Positions 1 through 6,312 of a stretch of DNA of 7,939 nucleotides are shown here, piece by piece. The notes under the pieces were generated by a model. The model had not been told where the DNA came from and made no database searches. It was given only the letters and a program-made list of their open reading frames with translations. Numbering within the stretch: position 1 is the stretch's first letter; each line of letters begins with the position of its first letter. The DNA is from Spirochaetota bacterium (GTDB lineage: Bacteria; Spirochaetota; B62-G9). The stretch is from positions 1 through 7,939 of the forward strand of contig JALXDB010000028.1 in the NCBI GenBank assembly GCA_026990615.1, read 5' to 3'. The position numbers were made by a program, and so were the translations under genes.

Positions 1-110
1 AATTTTATTGAAGTTATTAAATTTCATATATTTTTACGGTTTTTGCACAATTTTTAAGTCTGATCGAGGCGGGGTATTATCATTTTCAAAAAGTCTTATG
101 GGAGGATACC

Positions 111-1649
111 CTAACCGGAAGAATCGAGTTTACTCAAAGCATGAAATAACCCCTTCATTTTCTCATACATCTCAGAAAATGTCTTGAAATAAGATTCGTA
201 TATTTTAACGTTTTTGGGATCGGGCTCAACCGTATCTTCAACTCTGATAATCTTTGCTGCATCCTCCATAGAATTGTAGATGCCGGCACCAACTCCTCCT
301 GCAATGGCAGCCCCGAAGGATGTAGCCTCTTCTATCAGGTTGAGTTTTGCTATTCTTACATTCAAAACATCCGCCATTATCGAACGCCACAAAGCGCTCT
401 TTGCTCCGCCTCCAATTATCCTTATCTCTTTAAAATCCGCACCCAGCTCCCTGAACACCTCGACGATGGACCTCATGTTGTAGGCCACCCCTTCAAGAAC
501 TGCTCTGATAAATTGCGGCTTTTCATGCCTTATGGTTATTCCAACAAAGGCACCCCTTGCATCGGGGTCCCATAACGGAGTTCTTTCACCCATCAGATAG
601 GGAAGAAATATCAAGCCATCTGAGCCAGGGTTTACGGATTCTGCCCTGCGGTTAAGCAAATCGTATACATCGATCCCCTCCCTTTCAGCTTCCGTCCTCT
701 CCTCCCCACACATGGTGTTTTTAAACCAGCCGTAGGACCCGCCTCCGGTCTGCATTGTTCCGGCTACAAAATACAGGCCTTTCTTAAAGTGACAGAAAGT
801 GAAAATTCTTTTTTTCGGATCAAGCATGGGCTCTGTCTCGGTCAATCCCATCCAGGTGGATGTTCCAAGATAAATATAACTGTCATTCTTCGAAATAACC
901 CCGGCACCGGCTGTTGCGCATGCCCCATCGCCTCCCCCAATTACAACCGGGGTTCCCTCAACCAGTCCACATATCCCGGAGGCCTCTTTTGTAACAGTAC
1001 CTGCAACTGCAGTTGATTCAACCACTTCCGGTAGTTTATGTGCATCGATTCCTGTTGCTTCAATCATCTCCTCCGACCATTTCAGACTGTTTATATCCAG
1101 GAGGTTCATGCCACTGGCATCCGAATAATCTGTCAAGAACTTTGATGTAAGCTTCAATACAACAAAATCCTTCGCATGTAGAAATTTGTACGCTCTTCTG
1201 TAAATATCCGGCTCATTTTCCTTAATCCATAGGATCTTTGATGCTGAATAGGATGCCGCAAGTCTATGACCGGTTATCATATATACCCTATCGGGCTCTA
1301 TTTTTTTGCCTATCTCTTCCACCTGCTTTGTAGATCTCATATCTGCCCATATCAGGGACCTTCTCAAAGGAACCATTTCCTCATCTACCGGTATTGCCGC
1401 CATCATCTGCCCCGAAAAGGAGACAACCGCCACATTGGAGGGTTTAATACCCGACCTTTCAACTATGCTCCTTGTAGTTTTACAAAAGGCATTCCAGTAA
1501 TCTTCCGGGTCCTGTTCAACCCAGCCGCTTTTAGGGTGATATGTGTCATACCCGTAAAAATCGGTTGCAAGCACCTTACCATTTTCATCCACAAGGGTTG
1601 CTTTGTCGCCTGTGGTCCCAAGATCGTGGGAAAGTATATAACTGCCCAT
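111..1649 (-). CDS. xylB: FGGY-family carbohydrate kinase, xylulokinase type
   Basis: Predicted cytoplasmic ATP-dependent sugar kinase. Xylulokinases convert D-xylulose to xylulose 5-phosphate, feeding the pentose phosphate pathway. The 512-residue length fits the FGGY family (E. coli XylB is about 484). The N-terminal actin-like domain starts with the phosphate-binding loop HDLGTTGDKATLVD (8-21), then SFSGQMM (77-83) and WADMRS (101-106). The second domain starts near GGGDGACATAGAG (238-250), where D241 is the expected catalytic base. GTSTW (262-266), PYLMGERTPLWDP (350-362) and the C-terminal FGGY signature starting GGGAKSALWR (413-422) follow. The ATG start is supported by GGAAGGGG six bases upstream. 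The family call is firm but the substrate is less so: E. coli XylB has GQMHG and GGGDN where this protein has GQMMA and GGGDG, and I recall those E. coli residues contacting xylulose. No xylose isomerase, transporter or regulator gene is in the window. The symbol reflects the closest named family. Confidence 0.88.
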   Translation of the reverse strand: MGSYILSHDLGTTGDKATLVDENGKVLATDFYGYDTYHPKSGWVEQDPEDYWNAFCKTTRSIVERSGIKPSNVAVVSFSGQMMAAIPVDEEMVPLRRSLIWADMRSTKQVEEIGKKIEPDRVYMITGHRLAASYSASKILWIKENEPDIYRRAYKFLHAKDFVVLKLTSKFLTDYSDASGMNLLDINSLKWSEEMIEATGIDAHKLPEVVESTAVAGTVTKEASGICGLVEGTPVVIGGGDGACATAGAGVISKNDSYIYLGTSTWMGLTETEPMLDPKKRIFTFCHFKKGLYFVAGTMQTGGGSYGWFKNTMCGEERTEAEREGIDVYDLLNRRAESVNPGSDGLIFLPYLMGERTPLWDPDARGAFVGITIRHEKPQFIRAVLEGVAYNMRSIVEVFRELGADFKEIRIIGGGAKSALWRSIMADVLNVRIAKLNLIEEATSFGAAIAGGVGAGIYNSMEDAAKIIRVEDTVEPDPKNVKIYESYFKTFSEMYEKMKGLFHALSKLDSSG

Positions 1650-1655
1650 GATATG

Positions 1656-1663
1656 CCCCTTCC
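1656..1663 (-). promoter_or_regulatory. Ribosome binding site of the sugar kinase gene
   Basis: On the minus strand GGAAGGGG lies six bases before the ATG at 1649-1647, a good Shine-Dalgarno match at normal spacing. An ATG overlapping this site (1665-1663) is out of frame and is not the start. The site is clearly stronger than anything before the other two starts visible here. Confidence 0.7.
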
Positions 1664-1751
1664 ATAAAACGGGATTCCACCATTAAACGGATCTTACCTG
1701 CAAAGCCCAATAAAATAATAACATAAAATTAGGAATTATTGAACATATATT

Positions 1752-1767
1752 GCTCTGTAAACAGAGC
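1752..1767. promoter_or_regulatory. Near-perfect palindrome upstream of the kinase, candidate operator
   Basis: GCTCTGTAAACAGAGC consists of two perfect 7-base inverted arms around a central AA. The dyad is compact, with a core TGTAAACA, and its centre is about 110 bases before the kinase start codon. It has the size and symmetry of a site for a dimeric repressor such as a LacI-, GntR- or ROK-type sugar regulator, but no regulator gene is present to assign it. There is no T-run beside it and the loop is too short for a good terminator. It also lies inside the 1729-1956 open frame. Confidence 0.3.
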
Positions 1768-1798
1768 CGTTTTCTTAAATTGCACCGTTTCCTTAAAT
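1767..1798. repeat. Two direct copies of a 14-base repeat, 18-base period
   Basis: CCGTTTTCTTAAAT (1767-1780) and CCGTTTCCTTAAAT (1785-1798) differ at one base and are separated by TGCA. The first copy abuts the palindrome at 1752-1767, sharing its last C. Paired direct repeats close to two helical turns apart can be tandem binding sites, but a small local duplication is equally possible. Confidence 0.3.
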
Positions 1799-1998
1799 AT
1801 TTTTACAGAAATATGCCGCTCATCTTTAAAAAGTAACAGAACAGTGGTTTCAAAACCCAGTGGATTCAAAACCTGCTGCGAATACAATGGTTTTTTATCA
1901 TTCGCAACAATATATTTAAAAGAAACGCTGGCAATAGATAGTTTATCAAAAATGATTTATCATTGATGGTAAATTAAATGTAGAGCAGAAGGCCTCTT

Positions 1999-2007
1999 AT
2001 TATAACA
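1999..2007 (-). promoter_or_regulatory. Candidate extended -10 promoter in the TPR-kinase spacer
   Basis: On the minus strand the sequence TGTTATAAT is a perfect extended -10 element (TGnTATAAT). No -35 hexamer resembling TTGACA is seen at the usual distance, which extended -10 promoters can tolerate. Transcription would begin near 1992 and run through the 1729-1956 open frame into the kinase, giving the kinase a leader of roughly 340 bases. AT-rich spacer DNA yields TATAAT often, so this is only a candidate. Confidence 0.25.
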
Positions 2008-2151
2008 ACATGCGGGATAGTATCTTTTGAGTTGAAAGCTGCATGCTGAATTGTTACTCCTTAATACAAAATAGTTTTATACTATATGAGGCTTAATCAA
2101 AATAAAAATTGTATAATAAAACTTCATTTTAATTTTCATATTTTTCTTTGT

Positions 2152-3726
2152 TTATTTTCCTCCGACGGCCTGCTTCTCAAGGTATGCCCTGTTTTCCGCT
2201 TCAACTTTGTCGGCCCGCTTCAGATGCTTTTCAGCTTTTTTATACTCACCGAGCTCCTTCTCAATCCCGGCAATAGCCCTCAACAGAACCGGATTCCTCC
2301 TGTCCATATAGAGTCTTTCCATCCATTCTCCGTACAGCTCGTTCAGCCTGCCAAGTTTTTTTGAAAGTTCTATTATTTTATCGTATATCGATTTATCAGC
2401 AGGATCAATATCGAGGGCAATTCTGTATGTTTTTAGAGCTCTCTGTTCATCTCCCATCTTTTCATAACAGTGGGCAAGACCTTTGTATGCTGTTACATTC
2501 CTCGAATGTTTTATCAAAATCATCCGCCAGACGGCCACAGCCTTTTTATACTCATGCCTGTCGGTGTAGTATTGAGCCAGAGCAGTCTTTAGCTCAGGGG
2601 TATGCGGGTACCTCTGAATGAGTCTTGCAAGCTCTGCTTCATAGCTCTTGCCCCCACCTGTAATCTTTTTTAGTAGATCTAATAGCTTTCTTAGTATTTT
2701 TTGAGGCTCCTCTATTGATCTCGCCATCTCTTTAATGGTTTCGAGGTCTTTTTTTGTAGGTCTGTCCTTTAATCTCTGAAGCTTTTTTGCAGCACCTATA
2801 CGAAGGGAGCCGATCAAATAGACAGCTCTGCCTACACCTTCCCTGGCAGTATAGAGGGCGAGCTCCCTTTTATTCTCTTTTAAGTAGTGCTCAGCAAGCT
2901 TTAGATAGGGATAAGGGTTCGAGCTGTTAAGCCTTCTAGCTCTACTGTAGGCCTCAACAGCCTTTTTATACTCACCCTTAAGCTCATAGACTCTCCCCAG
3001 CATGGCCCAGTACTCGGGATTACCTGGATTTACAGAAACAAGCCTCAGCAGTGTTTTCTTCTGGCCATCCAGATTGGATTTTCGGTAGTGTATATAGAAT
3101 GCTATCTCAAGGGCCTTCAGGTTTGCAGGATCGTATTTAAGTACTTTTGAAATATACCCGAAAGCTTTATCATAATTCCCCCTGTTAAACTCTATTACAG
3201 CAAGGTTTTGCAGAGCTGGGATATAACCGGGCTCAACTGAAAGAGCCTCTTTAAAATACTCCTCGGCTTTTTGCTGGTTCTTTCCGAAAACCTTAACTCC
3301 CATATTCACCAGAGAACTTGCCATACCAATTCTTGCCTGATCAAGTTTCCTGTCTGCTTGCCATGCTTTTTCAAAGCTCCTGTATGCCTCCTCAAAGTTT
3401 TTCTTTTCAAACTTGAGAATGCCATCGGCAAGAAGGACAAGCGCATTTTGTGGGTCTTTGTTAAGCAATTCGTCTATTATGGCCTCGGCAGATTTAAGAT
3501 CTCCAGTCTTGATGTAACATATTGCCTGAAGGGCTCTGTCTTGGGGTGAAAGATCGCCGTACTCCCCGGCAAGCCTAAAGTTTTTCAGCGAGGACTGATA
3601 ATCACCCCTTTCAAACAGTGATCTTGCCAGATAGAGGTATACTTCCTGCCTATCTTCTGAAAAAGCAGGACTGAAAAGTGCTATTATAAAAACAAGAGCT
3701 AATAGTAGAATAATGTATCCACGCAA
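2152..3726 (-). CDS. Exported TPR-repeat protein
   Basis: A 524-residue protein with a signal peptide followed by tetratricopeptide repeats, so probably periplasmic and a scaffold for protein-protein contacts. The N-terminus has basic R2, a hydrophobic core at about 4-19 and an AFS/ED cleavage site after residue 23. Helical-pair repeats cover about 25-300, including ALQNLAVIEFNRGNYDKAFG (171-190) and the GEYKKAVEAY repeat at 251-260. A charged helical segment without clear TPR spacing (about 300-358, ending GGGK) separates these from a second TPR block (about 376-510). The gene starts with TTG: the frame is closed by a TGA only five codons upstream, no ATG precedes the signal peptide, and TTG gives a complete signal sequence. 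The Shine-Dalgarno match is weak (GAAAGATC). Its upstream region resembles that of the barrel gene. Specific role unknown. Confidence 0.85.
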   Translation of the reverse strand: MRGYIILLLALVFIIALFSPAFSEDRQEVYLYLARSLFERGDYQSSLKNFRLAGEYGDLSPQDRALQAICYIKTGDLKSAEAIIDELLNKDPQNALVLLADGILKFEKKNFEEAYRSFEKAWQADRKLDQARIGMASSLVNMGVKVFGKNQQKAEEYFKEALSVEPGYIPALQNLAVIEFNRGNYDKAFGYISKVLKYDPANLKALEIAFYIHYRKSNLDGQKKTLLRLVSVNPGNPEYWAMLGRVYELKGEYKKAVEAYSRARRLNSSNPYPYLKLAEHYLKENKRELALYTAREGVGRAVYLIGSLRIGAAKKLQRLKDRPTKKDLETIKEMARSIEEPQKILRKLLDLLKKITGGGKSYEAELARLIQRYPHTPELKTALAQYYTDRHEYKKAVAVWRMILIKHSRNVTAYKGLAHCYEKMGDEQRALKTYRIALDIDPADKSIYDKIIELSKKLGRLNELYGEWMERLYMDRRNPVLLRAIAGIEKELGEYKKAEKHLKRADKVEAENRAYLEKQAVGGK

Positions 3727-3840
3727 CTTACTGATCTTTCAAAATTAATTTATGAGTCCACACTAAAAAGGTAGCGTACTGTCATTTCAAGCCTTTGACC
3801 TTCAAGGCGGTAAACACCCTTAAATCTTCAAATTTTAAAA

Positions 3841-3916
3841 CCTATGTCGAGCTTTCAATCTTAATTCAATAAATAAATAATTTTGTGTTTTCAACACCAA
3901 AAATTGCGTGTGCTTA
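3841..3916 (-). promoter_or_regulatory. Conserved leader block upstream of the TPR gene
   Basis: This block aligns without gaps over 3841-3899 to 6151-6209 upstream of the barrel gene. The core 3857-3899 matches 6167-6209 at 34 of 43 positions, counted by eye. Within it, GTGTTTTCAACAC (3885-3897) is a short hairpin-forming dyad; the barrel copy reads ATGTTTTCGACAC, so the dyad is only partly kept. Lying just downstream of a TATAAT, it would be in the 5' leader RNA, roughly 115-185 bases before the TTG start. It could be a regulator site, an RNA element or a simple duplication. Confidence 0.45.
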
Positions 3917-3940
3917 ATTATACACCAATACTTAAAAAAC
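3917..3940 (-). promoter_or_regulatory. Candidate promoter of the TPR gene, shared with the barrel gene
   Basis: The minus strand has TTTTTTAAG, eight bases, then a perfect TATAAT at 3922-3917. The barrel-gene region has TTTTTAAG, eight bases, then TATAAT at 6234-6229; the two 24-base stretches match at 18 positions with no gap. No good -35 hexamer is present in either copy. The conserved hexamer and spacing make these better candidates than a lone TATAAT in AT-rich DNA. The start of transcription would be near 3910, leaving a leader of about 180 bases. Confidence 0.4.
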
Positions 3941-3960
3941 TTGGATTTTGCCCTATTAAA

Positions 3961-4143
3961 GATTTCGTCGCTTCTGTCAAAAGATAAAAAAGAATTGTTT
4001 CACTACACTCACAATTACACTTTACCACGTTACGGCTGAAAACAAAAGATATTACTTTGTTTTATCAGAAAAATAAAAAAGGATTCTTATCTCTACTCGA
4101 AAACAAAAGATATTTCTTCACTCCGCTCGAAAGAACAAAAACC
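3961..4143. repeat. Degenerate tandem array of about six ~30-base units
   Basis: The tract divides into units at 3961-3991, 3992-4022, 4023-4047, 4048-4080, 4081-4108 and 4109-4143. Most units begin GATTTC, GATATT or a variant, have a CT/CG-rich middle such as TTCACTCCGCTCGAAA (4117-4132; compare TTCACTACACTCACAA at 3999-4014) and end in an A-rich run. CAAAAGATA occurs exactly three times (3978, 4043, 4104), and GAAAACAAAAGATATT twice (4038-4053, 4099-4114). Unit lengths of 25-35 bases and heavy divergence indicate an old array. Read on the minus strand, 4242-4093 is open and encodes CSFERSEEISF. From memory that is a typical reading of a dispersed intergenic repeat family often mis-annotated as short proteins. 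Confidence 0.5.
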
Positions 4144-4266
4144 GGCTTTTATGTCAAACTCACCTATTAAACACCAAAAAGTTCTTGAAGCACATGGCCT
4201 TAAAAATGCAGTTGAAATAAATATAATAAACGGCAGTAAGTATTATACTACCCTAACTCTTACGGA

Positions 4267-6114
4267 TCAAAATAGATAGATACAGCTCATACCCAGGACA
4301 AAGGGATTCTTAATACTGCCGCTCTCTTTGTAATGGCTGTAGCTCCCCCAGGCTTTCAGTCCAAGGCTATCAGTAAATGGATAATAGAAGTTCGATTGAA
4401 CCTGATGCCTCACCCCTCCATCTCCATGCTGAAGGGTGTAATCCGTTGAAATATTTAAAGCCCTCCTGCTTCCCGTGAATGAAAATCCAACAGTATGAGT
4501 AAACATATTTTGAGGGTCTGCAGTATGAAGGTTTACCCAGCTCCAGCCAAAGTTATAATGGGTATTGAACCTCTTAAAAGCCTCTGTGGAAGCCCCAACA
4601 TTAAAGGATGATGAATAGTCATCAGCTCCATTTGTGGTTGTAATACTGAACATCTCTCCGGCACTTATTGATAAAGTTCTCCAGCCCAATGAAGGGGTAA
4701 ACTCGCTGTTCAATGAATAGGCCTGTTTGACCTGATCGTTGAATCCCTGGGGTAGATACCAGTTGAAGTCAACCCTGGCACTGTACATCAAAATATCGGT
4801 AACACGATGTTCAACCTTAACTCCGGTTTCATGATTCCATGTGTGTAAAAACATACCTTTAGAAAGTTCGTACTTTTCACTGTATCCACCTGCATACCTT
4901 GCCGATACCTCCACCCTATCAGCAGGCAAAATACCAATTCCTGCGTTCCACCTCAAATTATCAGAAACCTTCCCTCCTCCACTGTCCACGGTGTAATCAA
5001 TAAAAGCACCGGCCCTGGCCTCCTGAACAAAACTCTCCTCCTCTCCGTTATAATTAGCATTGATATTCATATCCTGGCGGAGATTTCCTTTAACCACTTT
5101 GTTAATCGTATATCCGGCATCTAATTTCACACTTTCACCGGGTCTGTAAAATGTTGATACTCCTGCTTTCCAGACAGGGTTGGCTCCCCCGGATGAATCA
5201 GTCCATGTATCAATCCTCCCCATGTCAACCTGAAACCCGAGATCCTCCGTGGGGGTAATGGATAAACCGGTTCCATAATCAAGTATAGTTGAAGTTACTT
5301 CAGTACCCGAATCAGAGTATACTGTATTTGAGTAATTGGGATTCATATGAGCTGAAAGTGTTAAAACATCGGAAATTGGATAGCCCACTCTTACAGTTGC
5401 TCCATACTGGTCGGTTGACATACTCTTCAAATAATCATCTTTTAGATTGATACTGCCATTAATCTCTAGTTGCAGGTCGTTTAAATTTCCGCTGGAGGAC
5501 AGCTCAAAACTGTTAGAGGATACATTCTCTGTATAAGCGGAGTTCTCGTTTTTCTTCTTCTGCCTGTGGCTGTAATCCAATTTTATTGTAAAATCTTTTA
5601 TAAAACTCGTCGATACAGCGGCACTAAACACTAAATCTTCGCTGTTCTTATCTATAAGTGTTCCCTCTTCATTTTTTTCTGACAGATTTGAAAGGCCATA
5701 CCCTGCACCAAGGTTAAAACTCCATAGTTCAGAAGTTAAATCCAAGCCCACGCTGTATTTATCCTGCGTTCCCTGAAGAAAACTTTTTCTATAGGCACTC
5801 CCATTGATGTTTACTCTGCCAAAACGTAAGGGTGCCTCAACTGTTACATCGGAATCAGTATACAGGTTAAAGAGGGACGACCCGTCAGTTGCCGTTCCAC
5901 CCGTCCCTCCGGCCTCAACTCTGCCCTTTATTACGGTTTTTGGCTTCTCTTCTTTGATTATGGGAACGGGCTTTCTCCACTGGGCATGAACTACATTAGT
6001 ATTCGGTGGCGGGGGTGGAGCCTTTCTTATAATCTTAACCTCACCAAATACTTCCATCTGGAAAAAAACTATAACAAAAATGGAAACAAAAGCAACAATC
6101 AAAACTTTTTTCAT
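4267..6114 (-). CDS. Predicted outer-membrane beta-barrel protein
   Basis: A 615-residue exported protein with the architecture of an outer-membrane barrel. MKK then a hydrophobic core (4-19) form a signal peptide, with likely cleavage after VFG (24). A short proline- and lysine-rich segment follows (PPPPP at 33-37, then KPVPIIKEEKPK, 48-59). The rest, from about residue 65, is almost entirely alternating polar/hydrophobic beta strands rich in G, S, N, T and Y, with D/N/G turns, as in VNINGSAY and LGFQVDMGRID. The final strand ends GMSCIYLF, with terminal F615 and Y613 at -3 resembling the BAM recognition signal. The size allows more than 20 strands. The ATG start gives a clean signal peptide; the only Shine-Dalgarno-like sequence is a weak GGGA eight bases upstream. 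No porin or transport family is recognised, and a specific substrate cannot be inferred. Confidence 0.82.
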   Translation of the reverse strand: MKKVLIVAFVSIFVIVFFQMEVFGEVKIIRKAPPPPPNTNVVHAQWRKPVPIIKEEKPKTVIKGRVEAGGTGGTATDGSSLFNLYTDSDVTVEAPLRFGRVNINGSAYRKSFLQGTQDKYSVGLDLTSELWSFNLGAGYGLSNLSEKNEEGTLIDKNSEDLVFSAAVSTSFIKDFTIKLDYSHRQKKKNENSAYTENVSSNSFELSSSGNLNDLQLEINGSINLKDDYLKSMSTDQYGATVRVGYPISDVLTLSAHMNPNYSNTVYSDSGTEVTSTILDYGTGLSITPTEDLGFQVDMGRIDTWTDSSGGANPVWKAGVSTFYRPGESVKLDAGYTINKVVKGNLRQDMNINANYNGEEESFVQEARAGAFIDYTVDSGGGKVSDNLRWNAGIGILPADRVEVSARYAGGYSEKYELSKGMFLHTWNHETGVKVEHRVTDILMYSARVDFNWYLPQGFNDQVKQAYSLNSEFTPSLGWRTLSISAGEMFSITTTNGADDYSSSFNVGASTEAFKRFNTHYNFGWSWVNLHTADPQNMFTHTVGFSFTGSRRALNISTDYTLQHGDGGVRHQVQSNFYYPFTDSLGLKAWGSYSHYKESGSIKNPFVLGMSCIYLF

Positions 6115-6150
6115 AATGCAATTCCCGATTAATGAATTAATGGATTAGAG

Positions 6151-6228
6151 CCAATATCAAGTTCCAAATCTTAATTAAAAAAATACACAATACCATGTTT
6201 TCGACACTATAATAACAGCGACTAATTC
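6151..6228 (-). promoter_or_regulatory. Conserved leader block upstream of the barrel gene
   Basis: This is the counterpart of 3841-3916. The match is ungapped over 6151-6209 and strongest at 6167-6209 (34 of 43). It lies about 37-115 bases before the barrel ATG and downstream of the TATAAT at 6234-6229, so it would be transcribed as leader. A second -10-like hexamer, TATTAT, occurs on the minus strand at 6214-6209. The shared block is the strongest evidence in the window that the barrel and TPR genes are regulated together. Confidence 0.45.
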
Positions 6229-6252
6229 ATTATATTTTAATTCTTAAAAACC
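6229..6252 (-). promoter_or_regulatory. Candidate promoter of the barrel gene
   Basis: The minus strand reads GGTTTTTAAG, eight bases, then TATAAT (6234-6229), matching the TPR-gene copy in order and spacing. No clear -35 is present. Transcription would begin near 6222, about 108 bases before the ATG. The stop of the FN3 gene lies some 60 bases upstream, so the barrel gene need not depend on read-through from it. Confidence 0.4.
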
Positions 6253-6312
6253 CGTATTTGATCCGAATTAGCCAAAAACACCAAACGTTCTAACCTTCTA
6301 AAAAACTACCAT

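Larger units (their letters stand above)
1729..1956 (-). pseudogene. Unassigned 75-codon open frame, possible gene remnant
   Basis: A minus-strand frame is open for 75 codons, from just after a TAA at 1959-1957 to a TAA at 1731-1729. Its second half reads like real protein, with stretches such as LGFETTVLLLFKDERHISV and KIFKETVQFKKTALF. There is no ATG or GTG near its beginning: the first usable codon is a TTG at codon 25, with no clear ribosome binding site. In another frame upstream, the DNA from about 2055 to 1967 also gives a short protein-like reading (ending IPHVVIIRGLLLYI). A decayed small gene with frameshifts would explain both, but AT-rich spacer DNA can produce open frames of this length by chance. 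I recognise no family. Confidence 0.2.
1650..2151. other. 502-base spacer between the TPR gene and the kinase
   Basis: This spacer holds the kinase ribosome binding site, the 75-codon open frame, the palindrome, the 18-base-period repeat and the extended -10 candidate. It also has an isolated, perfect Shine-Dalgarno-like AAGGAG on the minus strand (2062-2057). That is followed 12 bases later by an ATG (2044-2042) opening a 14-codon frame that ends in two tandem TAA codons. A short inverted repeat, AATGATTTATCATT, lies at 1951-1964. No clear Rho-independent terminator follows the TPR gene; the dyads seen there are AT-only and short. Confidence 0.5.
3727..4266. other. 540-base spacer between the barrel and TPR genes
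   Basis: Going from the TPR start towards the barrel stop, this spacer contains a leader with a small inverted repeat (GCCTT/AAGGC, 3791-3808). Next come the block shared with the barrel upstream region (3841-3940) and the tandem ~30-base array (3961-4143). The remaining AT-rich stretch (4144-4266) has an open plus-strand frame of 42 codons (4151-4279) overlapping the barrel stop; it has no ribosome binding site and I do not call it a gene. No convincing terminator follows the barrel gene. Confidence 0.5.

Noticed and set aside
72..111. Inverted repeat GGGTAT/ATACCC just after the kinase stop
   Set aside because: The arms are 6 bases with a 28-base loop and no following T-run on the minus strand, so it is not a convincing terminator; the remaining 1-110 shows no gene.
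1266..1667. Plus-strand open frame of 133 codons
   Set aside because: It lies antisense inside the well-supported kinase gene, with no ribosome binding site or recognisable protein; it is a shadow of the kinase codons.
2086..2364. Plus-strand open frame of 92 codons across the TPR gene end
   Set aside because: More than half is antisense to the TPR gene and the rest is AT-rich spacer; composition is unlike a real protein and nothing supports its start.
3271..3549. Plus-strand open frame of 92 codons inside the TPR gene
   Set aside because: Entirely antisense to regular TPR repeats with intact heptad-like patterns, so the minus strand is the coding one.
3791..3808. GCCTT/AAGGC hairpin in the TPR leader as an attenuator
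   Set aside because: Only five pairs, no T-run after it and no alternative pairing partner that I could find; not present in the barrel leader.
3961..4143. CRISPR array
   Set aside because: Units differ from each other along their whole length and directly abut, so there are no identical repeats separated by unique spacers, and no cas genes are present.
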